From assembly GCA_022577435.1 (NCBI GenBank), contig JAKOON010000117.1, positions 208,501 through 272,500 of the forward strand: a DNA stretch of 64,000 bases, given 5' to 3'. Under the pieces are notes generated by a model. That model was not told where the DNA came from and ran no database searches. It saw only the letters and a list, made by a program, of their open reading frames with translations. Source of the DNA: Embiotoca jacksoni. Lineage: Eukaryota > Chordata > Actinopteri > Embiotocidae. The translations under genes were made by a program, and so were the position numbers. Shown one piece after another: positions 10,812 to 21,759 of this stretch; the stretch's first letter is position 1; each line of letters begins with the position of its first letter.

Positions 10812-12663
10812 GTTAGCGTTGGAGCTAAACGAGATATTTGTTAGCGTTGGAGCTAAAGGAGATATTTGTTAGCGTTGGCGCTAAACGAGATATTTGTTAG
10901 CGTTGGAGCTAAACGAGATATTTGTTAGCGTTGGAGCTAAAGGAGATATTTGTTAGCGTTGGAGCTAAAGGAGATATTTGTTAGCGTTGGAGCTAAAGGA
11001 GATATTTGTTAGCGTTGGAGCTAAAGGAGATATTTGTTAGCGTTGGAGCTAAAGGAGATATTTGTTAGCGTTGGAGCTAAAGGAGATATTTGTTAGCGTT
11101 GGAGCTAAAGGAGATATTTGTTAGCGTTGGAGCTAAAGGAGATATTTGTTAGCGTTGGAGCTAAAGGAGATATTTGTTAGCGTTGGAGCTAAAGGAGATA
11201 TTTGTTAGCGTTGGAGCTAAAGGAGATATTTGTTAGCGTTGGGGCTAAAGGAGATATTTGTTAGCGTTGGGGCTAAAGGAGATATTTGTTAGCGTTGGAG
11301 CTAAAGGAGATATTTGTTAGCGTTGGAGCTAAAGGAGATATTTGTTAGCGTTGGAGCTAAACGAGATATTTGTTAGCGTTGGAGCTAAACGAGATATTTG
11401 TTAGCGTTGGGGCTAAAGGAGATATTTGTTAGCGTTGGAGCTAAACGAGATATTTGTTAGCGTTGGAGCTAAAGGAGATATTTGTTAGCGTTGGAGCTAA
11501 ACGAGATATTTGTTAGCGTTGGAGCTAAAGGAGATATTTGTTAGCGTTGGAGCTAAACGAGATATTTGTTAGCGTTGGGGTTAAAGGAGATATTTGTTAG
11601 CGTTGGGGCTAAAGGAGATATTTGTTAGCGTTGGAGCTAAACGAGATATTTGTTAGCGTTGGGGCTAAAGGAGATATTTGCTAGCGTTGGCGCTAAACGA
11701 GATATTTGTTAGCGTTGGCGCTAAACGAGATATTTGTTAGCGTTGGAGCTAAAGGAGATATTTGTTAGCGTTGGCGCTAAACGAGATATTTGTTAGCGTT
11801 GGAGCTAAACGAGATATTCGTTATCGTTGGGGCTAAAGGAGATATTTGCTAGCGTTGGAGCTAAAGGAGATATTTGTTAGCGTTGGGGCTAAAGGAGATA
11901 TTTGTTAGCGTTGGAGCTAAAGGAGATATTTGTTAGCGTTGGAGCTAAAGGAGATATTTGTTAGCGTTGGAGCTAAAGGAGATATTTGTTAGCGTTGGGG
12001 CTAAACGAGAAATTTGTTAGCGTTGGAGCTAAAGGAGATATTTGTTAGCGTTGGGGCTAAACGAGAAATTTGTTAGCGTTGGGGCTAAAGGAGATATTTG
12101 TTGGCGTTGGAGCTAAACGAGATATTTGTTAGCGTTGGGGCTAAACGAGATATTTGTTGGCGTTGGAGCTAAACGAGATATTTGTTAGCGTTGGGGCTAA
12201 AGGAGATATTTGTTAGCGTTGGGGCTAAACGAGATATTTGTTGGCGTTGGAGCTAAACGAGATATTTGTTAGCGTTGGGGCTAAAGGAGATATTTGTTAG
12301 CGTTGGGGCTAAACGAGATATTTGTTGGCGTTGGAGCTAAACGAGATATTTGTTAGCGTTGGGGCTAAAGGAGATATTTGTTAGCGTTGGGGCTAAACGA
12401 GATATTTGTTAGCGTTGGAGCTAAAGGAGATATTTGTTAGCGTTGGAGCTAAAGGAGATATTTGTTAGCGTTGGAGCTAAAGGAGATATTTGTTAGCGTT
12501 GGGGCTAAACGAGATATTTGTTGGCGTTGGAGCTAAACGAGATATTTGTTAGCGTTGGGGCTAAAGGAGATATTTGTTAGCGTTGGGGCTAAACGAGATA
12601 TTTGTTAGCGTTGGAGCTAAAGGAGATATTTGTTAGCGTTGGAGCTAAAGGAGATATTTGTTG
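10812..12663 (+). repeat. 28-bp minisatellite, about 66 copies
   Basis: Each unit starts GTTAGCGTTGG and ends GAGATATTT. Units differ at only a few positions: A, G or C in TTGGNGCT, G or C in TAAAGGAG/TAAACGAG, and A or G in GTTAGCG/GTTGGCG. From 12156 to 12407 three variant units form an exact 84-bp higher-order repeat. The array ends about 280 bp beyond the poly(A) signal of tmem216. Confidence 0.97.
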
Positions 12664-12694
12664 GGGCACCAGGTCTGCCTGCAGAGCGGCTCCT

Positions 12695-12716
12695 CACAGC
12701 GCCCCCTATCTGCTGG
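12695..12716 (-). promoter_or_regulatory. CTCF-like site
   Basis: On the minus strand the segment reads CCAGCAG, AT, AGGGGGCGCTGTG. It resembles the CTCF core with a short offset and lies between the 28-bp array and the tmem216 3' end. Confidence 0.3.
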
Positions 12717-12941
12717 ACACATGTTGGAGAGAAGTTGTACATTAATGTCTCGGTGAACCTCTTCAGATTGATGCCGATAGATAAATGAACTTCCTGTTGT
12801 GTCCCGGTGTCGCGTTGAAGACGGCTCACCCGGATGTCAGAGTGGGCGGGGCTACAACTGGTGGGGGCGGGTCCAAACGGATCCAGAAGGAGCAGCACCA
12901 GCAGAGGCCGCCACAAAGACGAAGTAGATTCAACCTTCTGT

Positions 12942-12947
12942 TTTATT
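12942..12947 (-). promoter_or_regulatory. tmem216: Poly(A) signal of tmem216
   Basis: TTTATT on the plus strand reads AATAAA on the minus strand, about 215 bp beyond the stop codon of the last coding exon. Position and orientation fit a short 3' UTR. Confidence 0.5.
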
Positions 12948-13161
12948 TCTTATTTATAAAAACACATTTAGTAAAAAACAATAGTAGAAAATATCCAACA
13001 GATTTACAGAGTTTCTATTTACATCTGGTTATAAATCTTCGTGTCCGACGTGTCCAACGTGTCTCCAGATGTTTTGTCCTTCAGTACACTTTGGACCTAC
13101 AGGAGACACGAAGGGTCAAACAGAGACTGAGCCTGAATATTTCCACGTCTAAAGAGGATGT

Positions 13162-14521
13162 TCACCTGGAGAAGGAGGAGACGGCGAGCAGTCCGAGCAG
13201 GAACTCCAGTCCGTAGAAGCAGAGCAGCGCGGCGGCGAGGACGAACTCCAGCCGCAGGACGAAGGTCTGCAGCAGCAGGTAGTAGACGGCCAGCGCCGCG
13301 CAGGGGAGGAGCATGAAGAGGGAGGCGCAGGACGCCAGGGAGCGCTCGCACAGGTTCCCCTTCCAGCCTGGGAGGGGGGGGGTCTGAGATCACATGACTG
13401 TCTGCTGTCGCCATTAAATAATGAAACTAAAACAAACAACTGCAGGTTGTTTTTTCTGCTCCAGGAGGCGGGGCTTCAACTCGACGGCTCCGCCCCCCAG
13501 ACCAGCAGAACGAAGAGGACAATCGTCTCAAAGATAGTTTTTCACGTAAATCTCTGTTTTAAATCTGCTGACACACATTCCCGCTCCGGTCGGATTAGAC
13601 GCCAAAAAAACCTGAGCATGCTCAGTGGGCGGAGCCGGGCTAACTTCCTGTTTAGCTTTGTGCTAACTTGAATGAGTTGAATCGTTTGGGTCCCGACAGT
13701 TTAAAACGATTCGTAATCACGTTGTGACGCTAAAAAACGGTTTTTTTATCGGCGCCGACGGTCGACTACGTTGAGACCTGTGATGTCAACAATGTTGTTG
13801 TAATGACTCTCACTGACAGCAGGGGGAGACAAAGCCTCCTTTCCACTGACAATACCAGCTCAGATTTTTTATTTTTATTATTATTTTTATCCGTGAACGG
13901 AACCTGAACTATTTCTAGAATCACCTTTTGTGACTTTTAAACGTAAGAAACATCAAACCTTTCCTGGTTTGAATGAAAATATTTCACCGTAGAAGATCCG
14001 AAGACTCTCGAGAGCGAGGAAGAGCAGCAGCAGCGCCAGATCCAGAACCAGGTTATCGGACGGGTACGGCAGGAGAAGACCTGCAGGGGGACGGACCGGA
14101 GGACAAAGAATAAATCTGTCTCTTCATCATCATCATCATCATCACGCGCTCCATCTTTAACAAGTTGTTTCATGTTTTTTATGAAACGCTCGTTTAACTT
14201 CATGCTTTTTCTCTCCCATAGTTTCTGTTGCTCCAACAGTTCTTCTCTTGTATCTCTATGCTGTCCTTTTCTCTCTCTGCTCCCTTAAAGAGTTTTTCCC
14301 TCCTTCACACTTTATTTCTGATAATTAAGTTTCTTTAATTTAATTTAAAAATTTCTTCTTAAATTTTGGTCACAGGAATCCAGATTTTATTGACAGAACT
14401 AAATTTAAAATCAAATTTTATTTAAAAAAATCCTGCCACTGATCCGCAAAGCAAACGGGAGCAGCCGTCCAATCAGAGCAGAGCTTCAGACCCGAATATA
14501 TATAATCAATGAATATCAATC

Positions 14522-14552
<31 letters not shown>

Positions 14553-15423
14553 GTTGTCAGACACCTTTGTAGACGAACATGAGGATCTCAGCCACGTAGA
14601 AGGCAGCGAAGTACCAGACGTTGAGGTGGAGGAGGACCTGCAGGGGGGTGGAGGAGAGCTGAGGGACGGAGACGGTCAAGGACAACAACAGAGACAGACA
14701 GGAGAGACAGAGCGGTGCATCATGGGAAGGATACGATTGGTCGGGTCCCTGCAGATAAAAACCAAAACAGGAAGTACAGGTTATAATAACAATAACAATA
14801 ATAAGCTTGAGAACAAAGCAGATCAATAATGTGAAACATCAGCTGATTCTGTTTCTTATTAAATATGATTTTAAAATTACGTTCGATCACTTTTGAAGCA
14901 CAAAGTTCCTTTCTAATAACTTGATTTTACAGGTAAGTTATTAAATATAAACATGAAATAATATCTCTTTGCTTCTAAAGACACACTAAAGTCTCTTTAA
15001 AACGCTTTGTTTTTTTAAGCAGCATAATGTCCCTTTATTTTATTTTGTAAAGTGGAATCCAGATAAAGTTCAGGTTTTATTTTGAAATGTTTTAACAGGT
15101 TATTTTACAGCATTAAAAGAAGATCGGAAGTTCCAGTTCCCCCTCAAACTTCCCTTTAAAGAACCTTTAAATCTTCCTGCTGCGTTTTAATATTTAATAT
15201 TAAATATCTAAATACTCGTTCTGCTGTTAGCCGGCAGCTAACGATCCGAACCGGACGTCCACCGACGTTTAGTTTAATTATTCTCAGCTGCTGTTTGTCT
15301 ACAAACGTCTTTAAAATAAAAAATAAAAAACCGGCGTTGAAATGTTGTAACTTTATGAATGAACGCTGCAGATGAAGCGGTTTATTTAACACAAAGAATA
15401 ACATGAGACTCACCGGTCGCCAT
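13162..15423 (-). CDS. tmem216: Transmembrane protein 216 (ciliary transition-zone protein)
   Basis: The minus-strand gene has three secure coding exons: 14658-14565, 14080-13988 and 13367-13162 (stop at 13164-13162). Junctions are GT-AG and phases agree (1 then 1). They encode about 130 residues with four hydrophobic segments. Motifs typical of TMEM216 are LSSTPLQ, YKGLLLPYP, GWKGNLC and YYLLLQTFVLRLE. The paralogue TMEM80 shares LSS.PLQ but, as I recall it, not GNLC.R or LLLQT.VLRLE, so TMEM216 is preferred. TMEM216 acts in the MKS module at the base of cilia; human mutations cause Joubert and Meckel syndromes. The 5' exon is uncertain. An ATG at 15423 gives ATGGCGACCG before GTGAGT, but its phase does not join exon 2. 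An ATG at 15518 gives a 35-codon, Lys-rich exon in the right phase. The protein would end SFSR unless AG/GTGAAC in the last exon is used as a donor. Confidence 0.8.
13815..13830 (+). promoter_or_regulatory. CTCF-like site in tmem216 intron
   Basis: GACAGCAGGGGGAGAC partly matches the CTCF core. It lies in the intron between the last two tmem216 exons. This is a weak call. Confidence 0.25.
14520..14552 (+). repeat. (CAA)n microsatellite
   Basis: About eleven CAA units, ending 13 bp beyond the exon 2 donor of tmem216 (minus strand) inside its intron. Confidence 0.9.
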
Positions 15424-15428
15424 GTCTG

Positions 15429-15442
15429 GTTGCCGTGGAAAC
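15429..15442. promoter_or_regulatory. tmem216: X-box (RFX-type) motif at the tmem216 start
   Basis: The plus strand reads GTTGCCGTGGAAAC (minus strand GTTTCCACGGCAAC). This matches the RFX X-box consensus GTNRCC-N(0-3)-RGYAAC at all but one position. It lies 6 bp upstream of the ATG at 15423. RFX factors drive ciliary genes through promoter-proximal X-boxes, which fits a TMEM216 gene. Confidence 0.6.
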
Positions 15443-15465
15443 AGCTTGGGGAGGAAGCGTGTTTC

Positions 15466-15489
15466 TTCTTCTTCTTCTTCTTCTTCTTC
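15466..15489 (+). repeat. (CTT)n microsatellite at the tmem216 5' end
   Basis: About nine CTT units. In the alternative phase-compatible first exon on the minus strand they would encode a run of nine lysines. Confidence 0.9.
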
Positions 15490-16109
15490 CGATTAAACCT
15501 GTAGCGCCTCTGACTCACTGCCTCCTAGAGGCTGCAGACTGTACTGCCAGACCCAAGCAGGGTTTCTGATACTTTTGCTTTTTCTTCTTTATTGATACGT
15601 AAACAGTTTTTAATTATTCTACCACATGATCATATACGTAATATTAATTCATGCAATTATTTTAAACCAAAATAAATGGCCTAAATATAAAATTTAATCA
15701 AAAACTGTTAAACCTCTTGTGAAAATCCAAACAATCTTGACTTTTTACATGTGAATAATGCTTTAATAAATAGGAAACGTAGCTGAACATTTTAATTTAG
15801 AAATGTATATTCCAGTATTTCAAACAGTAGATGCTTCCAGAATAATGTCAAATGTTTATCTTTTAATTAGTCAATCGATCTATTCGTTTTTTGCAGCTAA
15901 TCCACGTCCAGTTCGCTTTAATTTAATGATATTATTAGTCATGTGGTTTTATGCTGCTGAAAGTTAAATTTTGTGACAGATTTGTGTTATTTTTTTATCA
16001 CACTTTGGACTGTTTGACGGTGAAACAGGAATTAAAAAGTTATATTTAACAGAAACTGTTAACGTTGCTTTAACGGCCCTAAAGAACTACAACAACCAGC
16101 AGCCCCCGC

Positions 16110-16206
16110 GTGCGGCGCGCTGATTGGCCGCCGCCGCGCGAAGGGTTGACGTGGCACTGCCGTTAGTCGCGCATGCTCAGTCGGAGAGTTCTGGCCCGGC
16201 AGGAAG
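16110..16206 (+). promoter_or_regulatory. tmed9: tmed9 promoter / 5' UTR with CCAAT, UPRE-like and NRF1-like sites
   Basis: GC-rich block just upstream of the tmed9 ATG. It contains an inverted CCAAT box (GATTGG near 16120), TGACGTGGC at 16147-16155 (an exact match to the XBP1/ATF6 UPRE core TGACGTGG) and GCGCATGC at 16169-16176 (NRF1-like). The composition suggests a small CpG-rich promoter. The spacing and order of ATTGG and CGTGG do not make a canonical ERSE. Confidence 0.5.
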
Positions 16207-19200
16207 ATGGTGTCAGTGAGGCTCAGGATGCGCTCGTGTTTGTTTTCGGTGTTGCTCCTGAACGTTTTCCACAGCTTCGTCTCCTCGTTGTACTTCCACA
16301 TCGGAGAGACCGAGAAGAAATGTTTCATCGAGGAGATCCCGGACGAGACGATGATTATCGGTGAGTGTCGGCGGCGCGAGGAAGGACGGGGAAGCCGCCA
16401 GCTAATGCTAACGGCTCGTTAGCTCACCGGCTGTCGTGTCGTCAGAAAGTCAGAAACACGAAGTTCTGCTGAACTTCATGAAACTCTGACACGAACTCAG
16501 GGTTCTGGTTCATGTTCTGGTTCTGGTTCTGGTTCATGTTCTGGTTCTGGCTCATGTTCTGGTTCTGGTTCATGTTCTAGTTCTGGTTCATGTTCTGGTT
16601 CTGGTTCTAGTTCTGGTTCTGGTTCATGTTCTAGTTCTGGTTCTGGTTCATGTTCTGGTTCTGGCTCATGTTCTGGTTCTGGTTCATGTTCTAGTTCTGG
16701 TTCATGTTCTAGTTCTGGTTCTAGTTCTGGTTCTGGTTCATGTTCTAGTTCTGGTTCTGGTTCATGTTCTAGTTCTGGTTCATGTTCTGGTTTTGGTTCT
16801 GGTTCATGTTCTGGTTCTGGTTCATGTTCTGGTTCTGGCTCATGTTCTGGTTCTGGTTCATGTTCTAGTTCTGGTTCTGGTTCATGTTGTAGTTCTGGTT
16901 CATGTTCTAGTTCTGGTTCATGTTCTAGTTCATGTTCTGGTTTTGGTTTTGGTTCTGGTTCATGTTCTGGTTCATGTTCTGGTTCTGGTTCATGTTCTAG
17001 TTCTGGTTCTGGTTCATGTTGTAGTTCTGGTTCATGTTCTAGTTCTGGTTCATGTTCTGGTTCTGGTTCTGGTTCATGTTCTGGTTCTGGTTCTGGTTCA
17101 TGGCTCCTGTCAGTCACACCCTCAGACATTAGCTGCACCGATCACATTGATCGATTTCAGCATTTAGGAAGTTCAGATATTGGAAACAGAATAAAAGTGA
17201 ATTTTCACGCTGAAAAGTTTCCTTAAAAACACAAATACAATAATAAACATGTGGAGGAGAAGTGAAGAGAAGAGAAGAAGAGAAGAGAAGAAGTGAAGTG
17301 AAGAGAAGTGAAGTGAAGTGAAGAGAAGTGAAGTGAAGAGAAGAAGTGAAGTGAAGAGAAGTGAAGTGAAGAGAGAAGTGAAGAGAAGAAGTGAAGTGAA
17401 GAGAGAAGTGAAGAGAAGAAGTGAAGAGAAGTGAAGTGAAGAGAGAAGTGAAGAGAAGTGAAGAAGTGAAGTGAAGAGAGAAGTGAAGAGAAGAAGTGAA
17501 GTGAAGAGAAGTGAAGTGAAGAGAGAAGTGAAGAGAAGTGAAGTGAAGAGAAGTGAAGAAGTGAAGTGAAGAGAGAAGTGAAGTGAAGTGAAGAGAGAAG
17601 TGAAGAGAAGAAGTGAAGTGAAGAGAAGTGAAGAAGTGAAGTGAAGAGAGAAGTGAAGAGAAGAAGTGAAGAAGTGAAGTGAAGAGAGAAGTGAAGTGAA
17701 GAGAAGTGAAGAGAGAAGTGAAGTGAAGAGAAGAAGTGAAGTGAAGAGAGAAGTGAAGTGAAGTGAAGAGAGAAGTGAAGAGAAGAAGTGAAGTGAAGAG
17801 AAGAAGTGAAGTGAAGAGAGAAGTGAAGAGAAGAGAAGAAGTGAAGTGAAGTGAAGAGAGAAGTGAAGTGAAGAGGTGAAGTGAAGAGAAGTGGAGTGAA
17901 GTGAAGAGAAGAAGTGAAGAGAAGTGAAGAAGTGAAGAGTGAAGTGAAGAGAAGAAGTGAAGTGAAGAGAAGAAGTGAAGTGAAGAGAAGTGAAGAAGTG
18001 AAGTGAAGAGAGAAGTGAAGTGAAGAGAGAAGTGAAGAGAAGAAGTGAAGTGAAGAGAGAAGTGAAGTGAAGTGAAGAGAAGAAGTGAAGTGAAGAGAGA
18101 AGTGAAGTGAAGTGAAGTGAAGAGAGAAGTGAAGAGAGAAGTGAAGTGAAGAGAGAAGTGAAGAGAAGTGGAGTGAAGAGAAGTGAAGTGAAGTGAAGAG
18201 AGAAGTGAAGTGAAGAAGTGAAGTGAAGAGAAGTGAAGTGGAGTGAAGAGAAGTGAAGTGAAGAGAAGAAGTGAAGTGAAGAGAAGTGAAGAGAGAAGTG
18301 AAGTGAAGAGAGAAGTGAAGAGAAGAAGTGAAGTGAAGAGAGAAGTGAAGAGAGAAGTGAAGTGAAGAGAGAAGTGAAGTGAAGAGAAGAAGTGAAGTGA
18401 AGAGAGAAGTGAAGTGAAGAGAGAAGTGAAGTGAAGTGAAGAGAAGTGAAGAGAGAAGTGAAGTGAAGAGAAGAAGTGAAGTGAAGAGAGAAGTGAAGAG
18501 AAGTGAAGTGAAGAGAGAAGTGAAGTGAATAGAGAAGTGAAGTGAAGAGAGAAGTGAAGTGAAGAGGAGTGAAGTGAAGTGAAGAGAAGAAGTGAAGTGA
18601 AGAAGTGAAGAGAAGTGAAGTGAAGAGAGAAGTGAAGTGAAGAGAGAAGTGAAGTGAAGAGAGAAGTGAAGAGAAGAAGTGAAGTGAGAAGTGAAGTGAA
18701 GTGAAGAAGTGAAGAGAAGTGAAGTGAAGAAGTGAAGTGAAGAGAGAAGTGAAGTGAAGAGAAGAAGTGAAGAGAAGAAGTGAAGTGAAGAGAAGTGAAG
18801 AGAGAAGTGAAGTGAAGAGAAGTGAAGAAGTGAAGAGAGAAGTGAAGTGAAGAGAAGAAGTGAAGTGAAGAGAGAAGTGAAGTGAAGAGAAGTGAAGAAG
18901 TGAAGTGAAGAGAGAAGTGAAGAGAGAAGTGAAGTGAAGAGAAGAAGTGAAGAGAAGAAGTGAAGAGAGAAGAGAAGAAGTGAAGTGAAGAGAGAAGTGA
19001 AGTGAAGAGAAGAAGTGAAGTGAAGAGAGAAGTGAAGTGAAGAGAAGTGGAGTGAAGTGGAGTGAAGAGAAGAAGTGAAGTGAAGTGAAGAGAAGTGAAG
19101 AAGTGAAGTGAAGAGAGAAGTGAAGAGAAGAAGTGAAGAAGTGAAGTGAAGAGAGAAGTGAAGTGAAGAGAGAAGAGAAGTGAAGTGAAGAGAGAAGTGA

Positions 19201-20283
19201 AGTGAAGAGAAGAGAGAAGTGAAGTGAAGAGAGAAGTGAAGTGAAGAGAAGAAGTGAAGAGAAGAGAGAAGTGAAGAGAAGAGAAGAAGTGAAGTGAAGA
19301 GAGAAATGAAGAGAAGAGAAGTGAAGTGAAGTGTCACTTATGTTCCTGGTTCTAAAAGTGGTATTACAGTGATTAATTTTCTGAGTTTATTTTGCACAAA
19401 TTAAAAACACGATTTTAAAGATTTAGAAAATACAAAGTTTACATAATAATATCGCCACATAAAAATAATGGAAATAAAATAACAGAATATATGTTACAAC
19501 AATCACAGCAGAAAGAGTAAAGTCTATAAAAGTGAGTATGTGATGGATGACAGTTTATATGTGTTGCAGCTATGAACTCGAAGTTAAACGTGTTTTTAAA
19601 CACCTTTTTAAGCATTCAATAGAGGAACAGCTGTTTGTCAGATGGGAGAGGCCATCCCATAATTTTCTACCACTGTATTGAATTTGAATCTGCATGTGGA
19701 TGAAGGTCTGAGACTTGGTGGGTAGAATAAAGAGTTTTAACCTGTGAATTTGCTTTAAAGGAAAGTCTTAAACTGTTTGTGATTATTTCCTTCATTTGAG
19801 TATATTTTATAAATAAAATTGATATTGTAAATGGTGAGAATCTGTAGTTTTGACGATGTGATTTCTGGAGGATCAAGATTTTATTGAGGATTGTAGGAGA
19901 AGTGCCTTTTGACCTGTTTAGTATTATTGACCCACTTTTATCCACATTAGATGATTTATTGATCAAATATGTCATCGTGTAAATTGTCTGTCAAAAGTAG
20001 AAACGTCATCTGTACGTGTGGTTCAATGAAGGATTGCTGAATAAATATAAATCGTATAACTTTCAGACATTGATTATTATGAACTTCAATAACACAAAAC
20101 GTCTTTACTTCTTTTCTCCAAAACAAAAAATGTTTGAAGACTTTTTTTTAACATATCGTCCATCAATCAAACTACATGTTTCATATTTGCTGTTAATAGT
20201 TTCAGTCTGAATTAAAGATCCTGGAGAAACATGCAAAAGTATGAAGCTGAAACTTTTGGTTATTTGGTCATTTTTTACTCAAA

Positions 20284-20366
<83 letters not shown>

Positions 20367-21759
20367 AACTACCGCACCCAGCTGTACGATAAGCAGCGAG
20401 AGGAGTACCTGCCGGCCACTCAGGGTCTCGGGATGTTCGTGGAAGTCAAAGATCCCGACGACAAGGTGAACGCAAACATTTAGACCAAAAAAAGTCACAG
20501 TGTCGACCCGCCGGTCCGTTCAGGACTTTAACAGTCCGGAGGAAACGGGCCGGCAGCATCTCGGTGTTTCAGCTCTGCAGAGCACCGAGACAACCTGCTC
20601 AACACAGAACATCTTCAACATCCAACCGCGTCGGCACCATAGTTTATGTATTTATCTTTTATTTGTCTTTGTGTGTTTTAGGTGATCCTGTCCCGGCAGT
20701 ACGGCTCAGAGGGCCGCTTCACCTTCACGTCTCACACCCCCGGAGAGCACCAGATCTGCCTTCACTCCAACTCCTCCAAGTTCTCGCTGTTCGCCGGAGG
20801 AATGCTGGTGAGGAGACGCGTCATCGCTTCTCCTTCCTGCTTCCATCTGTTTACATTTATGAAACTTGCGTTTAGCGACGTGCAGCCGGAGGTTCTGTAA
20901 ATACAAACATGCGTTAGATGGTCTCACTTCCTGTTGTGTGTCTCCGTGTGCGCCGCAGAGAGTTCACCTGGACATCCAGGTGGGAGAACACGCCAACAAC
21001 TACGCCGAGATCGCCGCCAAAGACAAACTGACGGAGCTGCAGCTGAGAGTCCGTCAGCTGGTGGAGCAGGTGGACCAGATCCAGAAGGAGCAGGACTACC
21101 AGAGGGTCAGTCGGCAGACACGACCCGGACAGAACCACCCCGACATCCATCTTTGATATTTAACACAGATTTATTGATTAAAACAGTCGTAGCTTCTAAA
21201 TCTGCTGATTGATCCAAATGCTGAAACTCCCGATTCAGATCGGTTTAAATTAAAAACCCGACCGACATCGATTTTACTCACAAAAAATATTCCACAACAG
21301 ATTTATCGGACGGTGTTCTTTATATTTATATTATGTACTCGAAGGCCGCACAGTGAAGTCGTAATAATGTCTTAAACGACAGCATGAAAAAGCTTCCGGC
21401 AGACAAACACTTTAGCCTCCTTTTTACTGGCGGTACCGACCCGACCCGACCTGACCCGCTTCACTGAGGTCAAACCTGTGTTTTAGTACCCGGTTGGGCT
21501 GCAACATGAAGAACCGCTGCACAAACCGGTTCCTCCCACGAGTTCAGAGCGTCCATCAATAAAGACAGTTTCTGTCTCCGATGTCTAAACGTCTGTCCGT
21601 CCTCCTTCAGTACCGAGAGGAGCGGTTCCGTCTGACCAGCGAGAGCACCAACCAGCGGGTCCTCTGGTGGTCCATCGTCCAGACGCTCATCCTGGTGGCC
21701 ATCGGCATCTGGCAGATGAGGCACCTCAAGAGCTTCTTCGAGGCCAAGAAGCTGGTGTG

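Noticed and set aside
10812..12663. CRISPR array (regular 28-bp repeats)
   Set aside because: There are no unique spacers, only head-to-tail near-identical units, and the context is a vertebrate genome.
13097..13439. Overlapping minus-strand frames of 96-105 codons (Arg/Pro/Ser-rich)
   Set aside because: They are out-of-frame shadows of the last tmem216 exon (13162-13367).
16115..16155. Canonical ERSE (CCAAT-N9-CCACG) in the tmed9 promoter
   Set aside because: ATTGG and CGTGG are present but in the wrong order and spacing; only the separate TGACGTGG core stands.
16497..17138. 213-codon minus-strand frame rich in EPEPEHEP
   Set aside because: It is the hexamer array in tmed9 intron 1 read in the antisense direction; no splice or domain evidence.
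17223..19337. 704-codon minus-strand Ser/Leu/Phe/His frame
   Set aside because: Entirely the GAAGT array; composition is dictated by the repeat.
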